This document shows positions 13,811-23,036 of a stretch of 64,000 bases of DNA, piece by piece. Location: contig JAHHEN010000003.1 of NCBI GenBank assembly GCA_018982785.1, positions 310,001-374,000 of the forward strand, written 5' to 3'. The notes beneath the pieces were generated by a model. It was not told where the DNA came from and did no database searches. It saw only the letters and a program-made list of their open reading frames with translations. The position numbers and the translations under genes were made by a program. The stretch is from Enterococcus innesii. Its GTDB lineage: Bacteria; Bacillota; Bacilli; Lactobacillales; Enterococcaceae. Position 1 is the stretch's first letter. Every line of letters begins with the position of its first letter.

Positions 13811-13839
13811 GAAGTCTTAAGAATAAAGGAAGGCTGTTT

Positions 13840-14721
13840 ATGTTGATAAATTTCAGGGATTTTTTTAATTTAGATTATTGGAGAGAATTGCTCTCATTTG
13901 ATATATTTTCTTGGTCATTTTTAGTAAATGTTTTAGATGTGATCGTTGTTTGGTACTTGGTTTATAAGCTGATCCAGCTTGTGCGAGGAACAAAAGCGAT
14001 CCAGTTGTTCAAAGGAGTCGGCCTGTTCATTGTCCTAAGGTTTTTGGCAGGTATTGTAGGATTAAAGACGCTATCTTGGTTGATGGATCAAGTCATCACT
14101 TATGGTGTGATTGCTGCAATTGTTATTTTCCAACCAGAAATTCGACGAGGGTTAGAGCATCTCGGACGCAGCTCTTTCTTCAAGACTTCTAAGAATGAAA
14201 AACGACGGGATGAAGTTTTGGTCCAAGCGTTAGACAAAGCTGTTCAATATATGGCTAAACGAAAGATCGGTGCGTTGATCACGATCGAGCGGACGACGGG
14301 ATTAGAAGAATACATCGAAACCGGGATTCCTTTAGATGCGGATGTGACGGGTGAATTGCTGATCAATATTTTTATTCCCAATACACCGCTTCATGATGGC
14401 GCAGTCATTTTAAGAGATGATAAGATCGCTGTTGCTAGTGCCTACTTGCCATTGTCGGAAAGTCCGCTGATTCCGAAAGAATTCGGGACACGCCATAGAG
14501 CGGCTGTCGGGATTTCAGAAGTCAGTGACGCATTGACCATTATCGTCTCAGAAGAAACCGGTGATGTTAGTATTACGCTAAATAATCGCATGTTGACCGA
14601 ACTTTCTCGCCAAGAGTATCTTGACGTGTTGAATCGCGAATTAGTGCCGGAAGAAAAACCTGGTAAACGCAACTTGCTGCAATCTTTCTTTGAAGGGGTC
14701 AACAAAGGAGGAAGAAAATGA
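13840..14721 (+). CDS. cdaA: Diadenylate cyclase CdaA (membrane-bound)
   Basis: CdaA makes cyclic di-AMP from two ATP; c-di-AMP controls potassium and osmolyte transport and cell-wall homeostasis in Firmicutes. The N-terminal third has three hydrophobic helices, followed by the DAC domain with the DGA motif (TPLHDGAVIL, near residue 186) and the RHR motif (FGTRHRAAVGISE, near residue 219) that bind ATP. Length 293 is close to the norm. The gene overlaps cdaR by four bases (ATGA), and cdaA-cdaR-glmM is the conserved Firmicutes operon in which CdaR and GlmM modulate the cyclase. Confidence 0.97.
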   Translation: MLINFRDFFNLDYWRELLSFDIFSWSFLVNVLDVIVVWYLVYKLIQLVRGTKAIQLFKGVGLFIVLRFLAGIVGLKTLSWLMDQVITYGVIAAIVIFQPEIRRGLEHLGRSSFFKTSKNEKRRDEVLVQALDKAVQYMAKRKIGALITIERTTGLEEYIETGIPLDADVTGELLINIFIPNTPLHDGAVILRDDKIAVASAYLPLSESPLIPKEFGTRHRAAVGISEVSDALTIIVSEETGDVSITLNNRMLTELSRQEYLDVLNRELVPEEKPGKRNLLQSFFEGVNKGGRK

Positions 14722-15809
14722 TCAAGAAAGAGCGTCGTCAAAACGTATTTTATGGTATACTAGCGCTGTTCTTTAGTCTGGTTCTGTTTTTCATCGCCAG
14801 CGGATCAAGTCTGCAAGTCAATCTTGCGGGAACATCAAATCCTTATGAGGAAGAGATCGATAATGTACCGATTCAGACCACCTACGATACGGATGAATAC
14901 TTCATCCAAGGATTTGAAACAACAGTGGATGTGACCTTATCTAGTCGAAATCGTGTACAATTGAATGCAGAACGTAGTGAGGAAACACGGAGCTTTCGAG
15001 TCGTAGCTGATTTGACTGGTCTCGATGAAGGAACGCACGAGGTCCCTTTAGAAGTAAAAAATCTTAGTTCAAGTGTCACAGCTGAAATCGAACCAAAAAC
15101 AGTCACTGTGACGATCGAGAAAAAAGTCACCCAAACCTTTACCGTTGAACCCGTCATCTCCACCGACGGAGAAACCAGCGGCTACGGCGTCGATTCAATG
15201 AGTGTCGATCCGCAGAAAGTAGAAATCACGACCGGCGATCAAACGTTAGCGGAAATCGACCGAGTGGTAGCAATCGTCAATCCCGATGACATCACAGGTG
15301 ATTCAATCACTGTCAGTGGAACGATCGAAGCATGGGATAGTGACAACCATCCACTAGCGATCATCGCTGACCCTGATTCGGTAGATGTTGCCTTGATGAT
15401 GGAAGCACCAAGTAAAGAAATTGAGTTGTTTGTTACGCAACAAGGGACGACACCAGAAGGGGTCTCCCATTATATCTACCGCATGAGCAGTATTAGTGCC
15501 GTTTTGACAGGACCACAAAGTATCTTGGATGAAACACAGCAGATTGGTGTGCCGGTGGACGTTAGTGAGATCACGACAACGACGGAACGGACAGTAACCA
15601 TTCCAGTGCCTGATGGGACGACGATTAATCCGACGGTCGTGACGATCCAAATCACACCAGTTGCACAAACTACTACGGAGAATCAATCAAACAATGATAG
15701 CAATGAAGCAGAGAATAGTGAGAATTCTCAAGATAATTCTTCGGCAGTCGACACGACAAACGAGCAAACAGAGAATTCCGCAAGCAGCACAACGACAAGT
15801 AGTCCTTAG
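14718..15809 (+). CDS. cdaR: CdaR, YbbR-domain regulator of CdaA
   Basis: CdaR is anchored by one N-terminal membrane helix (about residues 12-30) and carries several YbbR-type beta-rich repeats outside the cell. It contacts CdaA and tunes c-di-AMP production. Repeats are visible as recurring V-T-V-T-I-E and V-E-I-T-T-G-D segments. The last 45 or so residues are low-complexity, rich in Ser, Thr, Asn and Glu, probably a disordered tail within the wall. Length 363; ribosome site GGAGGAAG overlaps the end of cdaA, so the two are coupled. Confidence 0.93.
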   Translation: MIKKERRQNVFYGILALFFSLVLFFIASGSSLQVNLAGTSNPYEEEIDNVPIQTTYDTDEYFIQGFETTVDVTLSSRNRVQLNAERSEETRSFRVVADLTGLDEGTHEVPLEVKNLSSSVTAEIEPKTVTVTIEKKVTQTFTVEPVISTDGETSGYGVDSMSVDPQKVEITTGDQTLAEIDRVVAIVNPDDITGDSITVSGTIEAWDSDNHPLAIIADPDSVDVALMMEAPSKEIELFVTQQGTTPEGVSHYIYRMSSISAVLTGPQSILDETQQIGVPVDVSEITTTTERTVTIPVPDGTTINPTVVTIQITPVAQTTTENQSNNDSNEAENSENSQDNSSAVDTTNEQTENSASSTTTSSP

Positions 15810-15848
15810 TCGTTTGACTGTAGAGAATGAATAAGAGAGGTTATTAAA

Positions 15849-17204
15849 ATGGGAAAATATTTTGGTACAGATGGTGTTAGAGGAGAAGCGAATAAGGAGT
15901 TGACACCTGAATTAGCATTTAAATTGGGTCGTTATGGCGGCTATGTACTAAGTCAGCACGAAACCGGCGACCGTCGTCCTCGCGTATTGGTTGGGCGGGA
16001 CACACGGATTTCTGGACAGATGTTAGAAAGCGCATTGATTGCTGGTCTATTATCCGTTGGGATCGAAGTATTCCAGCTAGGCGTTATTTCCACACCGGGA
16101 GTGGCTTACTTGACGAAAGTACAAAAAGCAAGCGCAGGTGTAATGATTTCTGCTTCTCACAATCCCGCACAAGACAATGGGATCAAGTTCTTCGGAAATG
16201 ATGGCTTTAAATTAGTTGATGAACAAGAAGCTGAAATTGAAGCATTGCTTGATGCGCCTGAAGACACACTTCCGCGACCTTCTGCCGATGGCTTAGGAAC
16301 GGTGGATGAGTTCCCAGAAGGGTTATTGAAATACTCTCAATTTCTACGTCAAACGATTCCTGACGATTTGGAAGGGATCACGGTTTGCGTTGATGCAGCA
16401 AATGGCGCAACAGCTACCAGTGTCAATCGACTGTTTGCCGATCTAGAAACAGAATTCTTCACGATGGGTACTTCCCCAGACGGATTGAACATCAATGATG
16501 GTGTTGGTTCAACGCACCCCGAAGCATTAGCTGAGTTCGTCGTTGAAAAAGGTGCAGATGCTGGTCTTGCATTTGATGGAGATGGTGATCGGGTCATTGC
16601 AGTTGATGAATTAGGGAACATTGTTGATGGCGATAAAATTATGTATATCTGTGCAAAATATTTAGCAGAACAAAAACGCTTGAACCAAGGAACGATCGTT
16701 ACGACGGTCATGAGTAACTTAGGCTTCCATAAAGCAGTCGAAGCCATTGGTTTGAAAGATGTGATCACACAAGTTGGTGATCGCTATGTCGTAGAAGAAA
16801 TGCGTAAAAATGATTATAATTTCGGTGGCGAGCAATCTGGACATATGATTTTCTTAGATTTTAATACGACCGGAGACGGCTTGCTTTCGGGGATCCAACT
16901 ATTGAATATCATGAAACAGACAGGAAAGAAATTGTCTGAATTAGCAGGAGAAGTAACGATCTATCCACAAAAACTGGTCAACATTCGGGTGACTGATAAG
17001 AATGGTGCGATGGATGTTCCTGCAATCCGTAAAATCGTAGAAGAGACAGAAGCAGAAATGAACGGTGAAGGCCGCATCTTAGTTCGTCCTTCCGGAACAG
17101 AACCATTGCTTCGGGTGATGGCGGAAGCGCCAACGATTGAAAAAGTTGACTATTATGTAGAAAAAATCGCAGCGGTCGTTCGAGAAGAAATCGGTGCGGA
17201 ATAA
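15849..17204 (+). CDS. glmM: Phosphoglucosamine mutase
   Basis: GlmM interconverts glucosamine-6-phosphate and glucosamine-1-phosphate on the way to UDP-GlcNAc. The phosphoserine loop is SASHNP (Ser near residue 102), the metal site is DGDGDR near 242, and the sugar-binding loop is [18 protein letters not shown] near the C terminus binds phosphate. At 451 residues it is complete. It closes the cdaA-cdaR-glmM operon; GlmM also binds and inhibits CdaA in several Firmicutes. The next gene, glmS, converges on it and supplies its substrate. Confidence 0.98.
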   Translation: MGKYFGTDGVRGEANKELTPELAFKLGRYGGYVLSQHETGDRRPRVLVGRDTRISGQMLESALIAGLLSVGIEVFQLGVISTPGVAYLTKVQKASAGVMISASHNPAQDNGIKFFGNDGFKLVDEQEAEIEALLDAPEDTLPRPSADGLGTVDEFPEGLLKYSQFLRQTIPDDLEGITVCVDAANGATATSVNRLFADLETEFFTMGTSPDGLNINDGVGSTHPEALAEFVVEKGADAGLAFDGDGDRVIAVDELGNIVDGDKIMYICAKYLAEQKRLNQGTIVTTVMSNLGFHKAVEAIGLKDVITQVGDRYVVEEMRKNDYNFGGEQSGHMIFLDFNTTGDGLLSGIQLLNIMKQTGKKLSELAGEVTIYPQKLVNIRVTDKNGAMDVPAIRKIVEETEAEMNGEGRILVRPSGTEPLLRVMAEAPTIEKVDYYVEKIAAVVREEIGAE

Positions 17205-17211
17205 TTAAACG

Positions 17212-17252
17212 AAAAAAAGACGATCAGAGGAAGGCTTTGATCGTCTTTTTTT
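17212..17252 (+). terminator. Intrinsic terminator after glmM
   Basis: AAAAAAAGACGATCA (17212-17226) pairs with TGATCGTCTTTTTTT (17238-17252). The hairpin has T runs on both strands and may also stop minus-strand readthrough. Confidence 0.92.
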
Positions 17253-17396
17253 CAGTTGCTAGTCAGAAAAAAGTGAAAAAGGATCGTCCTAATTATCACC
17301 GGAATGAAGGGTGCTCATTTAAGGTAAGTCGCGGTTTCAACAAGTGGAGCTAGTTTTTTAAAAGTCTTTTTGTATTTATTGGGCAAGCATCAAGGG

Positions 17397-17445
17397 AAAG
17401 ACCAGCTAAGTAAGATCGAGAGATCCACTTAGCCGGTCTTTTTAT
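17397..17445. terminator. Hairpin terminator between convergent glmM and glmS
   Basis: AAAGACCAGCTAAGT (17397-17411) pairs with ACTTAGCCGGTCTTT (17427-17441) with one mismatch. The T run is longer in the plus direction than in the minus direction, so it may back up the glmM terminator as well as end glmS. The bases between 17253 and 17396 show nothing I recognise. Confidence 0.7.
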
Positions 17446-17487
17446 TTTGTAGAGTCTAATCAATTTGCTTTTAATCTTTTAAAAAAC

Positions 17488-19298
17488 TTATTCGACCGTA
17501 ACGGATTTTGCTAAGTTTCTTGGTTTATCAACATCGAATCCACGTTGTAAAGTAGCAAAGTATGCTAGCAGTTGCGTTGGAACGACTGCCACTAAGCTGG
17601 TTACCAATGGGTGGACGTTTGGCAAGATGATTTGATCGGTCGCTTTTGCTAATTCTTGGCTAACGATCACAAGGGTATGAGCCCCACGAGATTCAACTTC
17701 TTTTAAATTGCCTCGCGTATGAGAGCCGGTCACTTCTTCCGTGATCACACCGATCACTGGTGTACCTTCTTCGATCAACGCGATGGTGCCGTGTTTTAAT
17801 TCACCAGCCGCAAAACCTTCCGCTTGGATATAAGAAATTTCTTTTAATTTCAATGCCGCTTCCATCGATACATAGTAATCATTCCCACGACCAATATAAA
17901 AGGCGTTGCGGGTATCAGATAAGAAATCTTCAGCAAATTGACTAATAACAGCTTTTTCATCTACTAGAGCTTCCATTGCAGAAGCAACGATGCTTAGTTC
18001 ATGGAAGACATCAAAGTCCAATGCTTCAGGGACGGCTTTTTCATCACCAATGGCTTTTGCTAATAACGTCATCACTGCGATCTGCGCAGTATACGCCTTT
18101 GTAGAGGCAACAGCGATTTCTGGACCAGCATGAAGCAACAAGGTATGGTTCGCTTCTCGAGAAAGAGTAGAACCAGCAACGTTGGTAATCGTCAGACTAG
18201 GAAGACCTAACTGGTTGATCGTCACTAATACTTGACGGCTATCTGCCGTTTCACCACTTTGTGATAAGAACAAGAAGAAGGGTTTTGCTGACAACAATGG
18301 CATGTTGTAACCAAACTCACTAGATAAGTGAACCTCAACAGGGATCTGTGTTAGTTTTTCTAAAATGGATTTTGCTGCCCAACCAGCATGATTACTGGTA
18401 CCACAAGCAATGATGTAAATCCGATCGCTCGCTAAAAGTTCGTTTTTTAACGCTGCATCGATCACTACTTCACCGGATTCTCCTTGATATTCTTGGATCA
18501 AGCGGCGCATCACAGTTGGTTGATCATCGATTTCTTTTAACATGTAGTAAGGGTACGTTCCTTTTTCGATGTCAGTCAGATCTAGTTGTGCTTCATAAGA
18601 TTCACGGTACACAAGGTTTCCTTTTGGATCTTCGATTTCGATCGCATCGGCGGTTACGGTCACCATTTCGCCATCTTCGATCTCAACAAAATGAGTCGTT
18701 TGATCAAGCATTGCTAAGGCATCACTACAGATGACATTAAATCCATCTCCCAAACCGATCAATAAAGGACTTTTGTTTTTGGCAACATAAATGGTTTCTG
18801 GATCATTTTTTTCGACTAAAGCAAAGGCATAAGAGCCGCGAATCAAGGACAAAGCTTTTTTGAAGGCTGCTTTGGTCGTGCTGTTGTCTTGCTCTTCAAC
18901 ACTTCAATCAAATGAACAACGATTTCGGTATCTGTTTGACCTTCAAACTGGTGGTTGCTTAAATATTCTTGATGAAGCTCTTCAAAGTTTTCGATCACAC
19001 CGTTATGAACCAAAACGAGTGCTTGGTTTGCTGAAGTGTGAGGATGAGCATTCATTTCTGATGGTTTGCCATGGGTCGCCCAACGGGTATGTCCGATACC
19101 GATCGTTCCTGTTACTTCAGAAGTCACTTTTTCTTCCAAGTTTTTGATTCTTCCTTGGGCTTTCACTAAATGATCTGAAGTGCGATCAGCGACATAAAGA
19201 CCTGCTGAGTCATAGCCACGATATTCCAAGCGTTCCAATCCGTTCAAAATAATCCGTTCTGCATTTGATTTTCCTACGATTCCTACAATTCCACACAT
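17488..19298 (-). CDS. glmS: Glutamine--fructose-6-phosphate aminotransferase (frame break at 18895)
   Basis: GlmS makes glucosamine-6-phosphate from fructose-6-phosphate and glutamine, the entry step to UDP-GlcNAc. The protein begins MCGIVGIVG, with Cys2 the amidotransferase nucleophile, then [16 protein letters not shown], and has two SIS sugar-isomerase domains ([29 protein letters not shown]). It ends with the conserved KSVTVE. A missing base in the TT pair at 18895-18896 (AAA expected on the coding strand) splits it; repair restores [19 protein letters not shown] and gives about 603 residues. Upstream are a glmS ribozyme and a consensus promoter, so expression is feedback-controlled by the product. 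Confidence 0.95.
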
Positions 19299-19344
19299 AA
19301 TGATAATCCTACTTTCAAAAAATTTAGTTTGACATTATGTATTT

Positions 19345-19477
19345 CTATCTGCGTAGCAAGTCTTTGTCATCATCTTGCGATGAGATTTGTTCTTGCCTGT
19401 AGAGTGCAGTCCCTAGAGTCATCCGCCGAATGTTTCGATAAACTCTTTCCTCGTCATCTGTTTCCAGATCAGGCGCT
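19345..19477 (-). ncRNA. glmS ribozyme: glmS self-cleaving ribozyme
   Basis: Reading the minus strand, the 5' leader of glmS contains the core of the glucosamine-6-phosphate-activated ribozyme: ATAGCGCC around the cleavage site (between 19477 and 19476), then a P1 hairpin (ATCTG-GAAA-CAGAT), TGACGAGGA, a P2 pair AGAGT/ACTCT enclosing TTATCGA and TTCGGCGGAT, and 3' stems including GCAAG (19396-19392) with CTTGC (19360-19356) around a small hairpin. CGCC and GGCG can form the core pseudoknot. In Bacillus, cleavage triggered by GlcN6P leads to mRNA decay by RNase J. I recognise it by these conserved strings. Confidence 0.92.
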
Positions 19478-19533
19478 ATCCTTATTGGTCTATCTATCCT
19501 CCTTGTGAGATATTTTATAGAAATACAAGCAAT

Positions 19534-19562
19534 ATCATAATATCTATTCCTGTTTCTGTCAA
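19534..19562 (-). promoter_or_regulatory. glmS promoter
   Basis: On the minus strand TTGACA (19562-19557) and TATGAT (19539-19534) are separated by exactly 17 bases, about 50 bases upstream of the ribozyme cleavage site. This is the best sigma-A match in the window. Confidence 0.85.
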
Positions 19563-19584
19563 CTGAAAGTTATATAAAAATAAT

Positions 19585-19593
19585 TGGTATAGT
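19585..19593 (+). promoter_or_regulatory. Extended -10 promoter of the attenuator leader
   Basis: TGGTATAGT is an extended -10 element (TGn plus TATAGT at 19588-19593) with no good -35; transcription would begin near 19600. Confidence 0.4.
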
Positions 19594-19599
19594 TATTGG

Positions 19600-19704
19600 T
19601 AAGGCTGATCTGAACCTGTCTAAAGGGAATCAAAACAGCTGACATAGCTTTGTCGAATAAGATTCCCAAGAAATTTCCTCATAAAGCTATGCTTTTTTTT
19701 TTTT
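19600..19704 (+). promoter_or_regulatory. Putative attenuator leader with interlocked stems
   Basis: GGGAATC (19625-19631) can pair with GATTCCC (19661-19667). CATAGCTTTGT (19643-19653) can pair with ATAAAGCTATG (19681-19691), which is followed by twelve T (19693-19704). Each stem has one arm inside the loop of the other, so they are either mutually exclusive (antiterminator versus terminator) or form a pseudoknot. Inside the first stem GACA/TGTC (19641-19644, 19651-19654) can form a small hairpin. The downstream gene is the 96-residue unknown at 19746 followed by sppA. I do not recognise the leader as a known riboswitch. Confidence 0.5.
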
Positions 19705-19745
19705 AAGTTCGATACAATAAAAAAGTAAGAAAGTGAGGGAATGAA

Positions 19746-20036
19746 ATGCCAGAATTTATAAATTGTATGACTTTTTCAGAGCTAAAGAAAATGGTAGCTT
19801 CGATAGAAACAGATCCTAATGTCACAGATGAAACAAAGGTCATGTTGGATACGGGCTGGGACAGCTTGCAAGAAATTTTGCCCGGGTCAGTCACCGTTGA
19901 AACCGCGCAAACATTCGAAGTCCAGGATGAACTAACAAAGGAATTTTTTGGTGGCTATGTGTTAGCTGAAAAAAGTGGAAAATTTGATGCGGTTGGAGAC
20001 GAAGAAGCAGTGATCGTCATTAAAAATCTATACTAA
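19746..20036 (+). CDS. Hypothetical 96-residue protein
   Basis: Unrecognised. A small acidic protein with no signal peptide or membrane helix. It starts MPEFINCMTFSELKKMV, has VMLDTGWDSLQEILPG in the centre and ends in a strand-like VIVIKNLY. The start is supported by GTGAGGGA 7 bases upstream. It lies behind a possible attenuator and 31 bases before sppA, so the two may be cotranscribed. Codon use and composition look like the neighbours, with no sign of transfer. Function unknown. Confidence 0.75.
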   Translation: MPEFINCMTFSELKKMVASIETDPNVTDETKVMLDTGWDSLQEILPGSVTVETAQTFEVQDELTKEFFGGYVLAEKSGKFDAVGDEEAVIVIKNLY

Positions 20037-20067
20037 TTATGGGAAAGGTGAAAAGTTAGGTGGGAAA

Positions 20068-21099
20068 ATGAATAAAAGAAGATGGATCGCAGTGGCGATC
20101 GCAGCAGGGTTATTTATCTGCTCGGGGATTTTTTCAGCAATCACAAATCGTCCAGAGCAAGAGGAAACTCAGACGCTGCAAGGGTTAAATGCTTTGTTCT
20201 ATGGAAGTAATGCGATCGAAGAGACAACGTTAGTTGCCGGAGATCAAGACAATCGCATCGTTCGCTTATCTTTAGAAGGAACGATCGCCAGCAGCTCCAG
20301 TGGCGGCTTATTCACGACAGAATCTTATGATCATCAGCGGTTTTTAGAAGAACTACGGATGATCCAAGAAGATCCAACTATTGGGGGCATTTTGATGGAA
20401 GTCAATACCCCTGGAGGCGGCGTCTATGAAAGTGCCGAGATTGCTCGTGAGTTAGCAAAAATCAAAGAGTTAGGGATTCCGATGTATGTCAGCATGAAAA
20501 ATATGGCAGCTAGTGGCGGTTATTATATCTCGGCAGGTGCTGATAAAATTTTTGCAACGGATGAAACGATTACCGGTTCAATCGGGGTGATCATGTCAGG
20601 GCTCAACTATGCCGGCTTATTCGAAAAGCTAGGGATCGAAGACAATACGTATAAAAGTGGTGCACTAAAAGATGTAGGTTCAGCAACGAGAGAACCAACA
20701 GAAGCCGACAAAGAAGTCTTGCAAACCTATGTCGACAATGCCTATGGTCGGTTCGTTAAAATCGTAGCAGAAGGACGTGGCATGACAGAAGAAGCTGTCA
20801 GAAAAATCGCTGATGGCCGCATCTATGATGGTCAGCAAGCAGTGTCTGTTGGCTTAGTAGATGAAATCGGCTTTCCTGAAGATACATTAGCAGCAATGCA
20901 AGCAGATCTAGGCTTGGAAGATGCCGAGATTTTCAGCTATGACGTTTCATCTACTGGATTTGCTTCTACTTGGTTAGGTTCAAGTTTAGCCGAACTGCAA
21001 GGATTAAAAGAATCAAACACAGAGCGAGTGATCCAATTGATGGAAAGCCTTGGAACCAGCGATGCTCCTAAACCTCTTTATTACTATGGAGGTGAATAA
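20068..21099 (+). CDS. sppA: Signal peptide peptidase SppA (S49 family)
   Basis: SppA degrades cleaved signal peptides at the membrane. An N-terminal membrane helix (about residues 7-24) is followed by the S49 domain. The catalytic pair is Ser149 in MAASGGYYIS and the Lys near 196 in NTYKSGALKD, matching the Ser/Lys dyad of Bacillus SppA. GGILMEVNTPGGGV and TGSIGVIM are family landmarks. Length 343 residues. It ends three bases before the RDD-protein gene, with GGAGGTGA at the junction, indicating a shared transcript. Confidence 0.95.
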   Translation: MNKRRWIAVAIAAGLFICSGIFSAITNRPEQEETQTLQGLNALFYGSNAIEETTLVAGDQDNRIVRLSLEGTIASSSSGGLFTTESYDHQRFLEELRMIQEDPTIGGILMEVNTPGGGVYESAEIARELAKIKELGIPMYVSMKNMAASGGYYISAGADKIFATDETITGSIGVIMSGLNYAGLFEKLGIEDNTYKSGALKDVGSATREPTEADKEVLQTYVDNAYGRFVKIVAEGRGMTEEAVRKIADGRIYDGQQAVSVGLVDEIGFPEDTLAAMQADLGLEDAEIFSYDVSSTGFASTWLGSSLAELQGLKESNTERVIQLMESLGTSDAPKPLYYYGGE

Positions 21100-21101
21100 C
21101 T

Positions 21102-21932
21102 ATGACAGAGAAAAACAAGTATTCCGCTGGCGCATCGTCAACGGATGACAATCACACAAGTACGTCAATCGATCAAAGGGAACAGCGGGAAACTTCCACA
21201 CCGGCAACCGGTCAAACGGATGTGCCAACTGAAGCACAGGTTTCAGAAACAACCGAACCAGTAAACGCCAGCAAAGCGATGAGAAACGGACAAGTAAACC
21301 ATCCCGATGATTTTTATCAACAAGTCTTGACGTCTTTTAAGGAAGAAGAGTATACCCAAAGCGAGATCGAAGAAAGACAAAAAGCGTGGCAACATTTTGA
21401 AGAACCTGAAAAACAGACCGAAGACAAACGGTTCTTTAATGACTTTCCTAGTTACTTTTTTGCCGGTTTTTGGATCCGTCTGTTTGCTTTTTTAGTGGAT
21501 CTTCTAGTGATCCGGGCAATCACGCAAATAACGATCGGCAGTATCTATAATCTAGCGAATCTAACGGCAACTAACCAGCGGTTTGGCCTTTACAACATCT
21601 GTGCCTTAGTGATCTATCTCGGCTATTTTGTTCTGATGACGAAGCTGAATCATGGTCAAACAATTGGGAAAATGCTTTTTGGCATCCGCGTTATTTCTTT
21701 CGTCGAAGAAGAACTCAGCTGGCAAACGGTCTTGATCCGCGAACTTTGCGGGCGCTATGTGCTGCAATTCAATGTTTTCTTTTATCTCGGTTACCTGCCA
21801 ATCATTTTTAATAAAAATAAGCAACAAGCTGCGGATTATTTTGCTGAGACGAGTGTGGTGACCATCAATCTGATCAAAGCCTTTAATAAACAGGTAGATG
21901 CCAATCATGTAATGGTTGGTGCACAGAACTAA
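21102..21932 (+). CDS. RDD-family membrane protein
   Basis: The first 110 or so residues are hydrophilic and low-complexity (Thr, Ser, Glu, Gln-rich), probably cytoplasmic and disordered. The rest is an RDD domain with three to four membrane helices: FAGFWIRLFAFLVDLLVIRAI carries the Arg and Asp that name the family, and NHGQTIGKMLFGIRVIS is the conserved second block. RDD proteins are of unknown or varied function (some proposed as ion exchangers). The gene sits directly behind sppA, a linkage also seen in related genomes to my recollection; a functional tie is inference. Confidence 0.85.
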   Translation: MTEKNKYSAGASSTDDNHTSTSIDQREQRETSTPATGQTDVPTEAQVSETTEPVNASKAMRNGQVNHPDDFYQQVLTSFKEEEYTQSEIEERQKAWQHFEEPEKQTEDKRFFNDFPSYFFAGFWIRLFAFLVDLLVIRAITQITIGSIYNLANLTATNQRFGLYNICALVIYLGYFVLMTKLNHGQTIGKMLFGIRVISFVEEELSWQTVLIRELCGRYVLQFNVFFYLGYLPIIFNKNKQQAADYFAETSVVTINLIKAFNKQVDANHVMVGAQN

Positions 21933-21969
21933 CTAGCAGATCAAGCAAGTAGTAAAGGAGGGATCGTGA

Positions 21970-22917
21970 ATGGGTGAGACGATTGATTTTCCAGGACCAA
22001 ATGAACGGCTTCGTCTGGCGGCAGAAAAAGCCTACCAGTCAAAAGAGTTTTTGCAAGCTTTTCGCCTGTACAATGAACTCTATCAAAAAAACGCCAATTT
22101 TGAGATCAATCAATGGCTGGTTGAATGTCTGCAGCAGCTGAATGATTTTGCCAAAGCGTTAGATCTGGCGGAAGACTATTTGGATGAATATCTAAAAGAA
22201 ACCGATGGATATTTACAAATTGGTCATCTGCTGATCTTGGATGGACAGTATTTAAAAGCTCGGCGCTGGCTTACATTAGGTAAAAAAACAAAAATTGCGA
22301 GCCGCTACCAGGAACAGTTAGCAAGTGAATTAGCTAAAGTAGAAGAAGTGCAGCAAATTTTAGGGCTGGAAGATTTTCATGGGAAACGCAAGCATCTACG
22401 TGCACTGAACGAAGCCAATCAACCGGTGAGTGCAACAGAATGGCACGTTTTTACCCAAGCCATTACCAAACCACAATTTGTCACACTAATGCATGAAACG
22501 CTGGCGTCCATCAAAAATCCGTATTTACTGCCTAAATTAGTGGATGAGCTGGTGCGTTTAGAAGTAGACGAACCATTTGAACTGATCGATTACCTTGGGA
22601 ATATGCAGCAGATCGTTCCGAAAAAGGTGAAACTTTTGCAAGAGGATGACGCTGTTAAGGCGATCAAGAAAGAGATTGACGAAACGATCGCCCAAGAGGA
22701 TCCGATTTTAGCAGAAAGTGTCTCAGCAGAAATCAATGATCATTTAGCTATCAGCTACCCATTTTTACCAGCAAAAGAAGAGGCAAAAGCGTGGGTGGCA
22801 AGCTACGTTGCAGATTATCGCGGGTTATTTGAAGAAAAAGAACAGCCAAAAGCAGCGAATGAAATAGAAGAGCGCAAACGACACTTGCGCAATATCCTAC
22901 GATTGAGCATTCGCTGA
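21970..22917 (+). CDS. TPR-like helical repeat protein, function unknown
   Basis: A soluble 315-residue protein, predicted almost entirely helical. The first 130 residues contain TPR-like helical pairs (AYQSKEFLQAFRLYNELYQK, DFAKALDLAEDYLDEYL, LDGQYLKARRWLTLGKK). The second half is acidic with no catalytic motif I can name, and the C terminus is basic (EERKRHLRNILRLSIR). A homologous gene commonly precedes tig in enterococci. The ribosome site AAAGGAGGG is seven bases from the ATG. Probably a protein-interaction scaffold; the partner is unknown. Confidence 0.8.
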   Translation: MGETIDFPGPNERLRLAAEKAYQSKEFLQAFRLYNELYQKNANFEINQWLVECLQQLNDFAKALDLAEDYLDEYLKETDGYLQIGHLLILDGQYLKARRWLTLGKKTKIASRYQEQLASELAKVEEVQQILGLEDFHGKRKHLRALNEANQPVSATEWHVFTQAITKPQFVTLMHETLASIKNPYLLPKLVDELVRLEVDEPFELIDYLGNMQQIVPKKVKLLQEDDAVKAIKKEIDETIAQEDPILAESVSAEINDHLAISYPFLPAKEEAKAWVASYVADYRGLFEEKEQPKAANEIEERKRHLRNILRLSIR

Positions 22918-23036
22918 AAGAAAAATTCGCAACTTTCATGGTAAAATGTTTACAATTAAACAACGTTAGTGTACTATTTAAAGGTATGCATGAAGCTATT
23001 TCATATGTAAATCAATTAATATTCGGAGGGAAATAA

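Noticed and set aside
17300-17340. T-box-like string (GAATGAAGGGTG ... GTCGCGG)
   Set aside because: It lacks the GGTGGTACCGCG core, and no plus-strand gene follows; both neighbours converge here.
19345-19477. Small-RNA (GlmZ-like) control of glmS by RapZ
   Set aside because: The ribozyme in the leader explains feedback control; nothing resembling GlmY or GlmZ is visible in the window.
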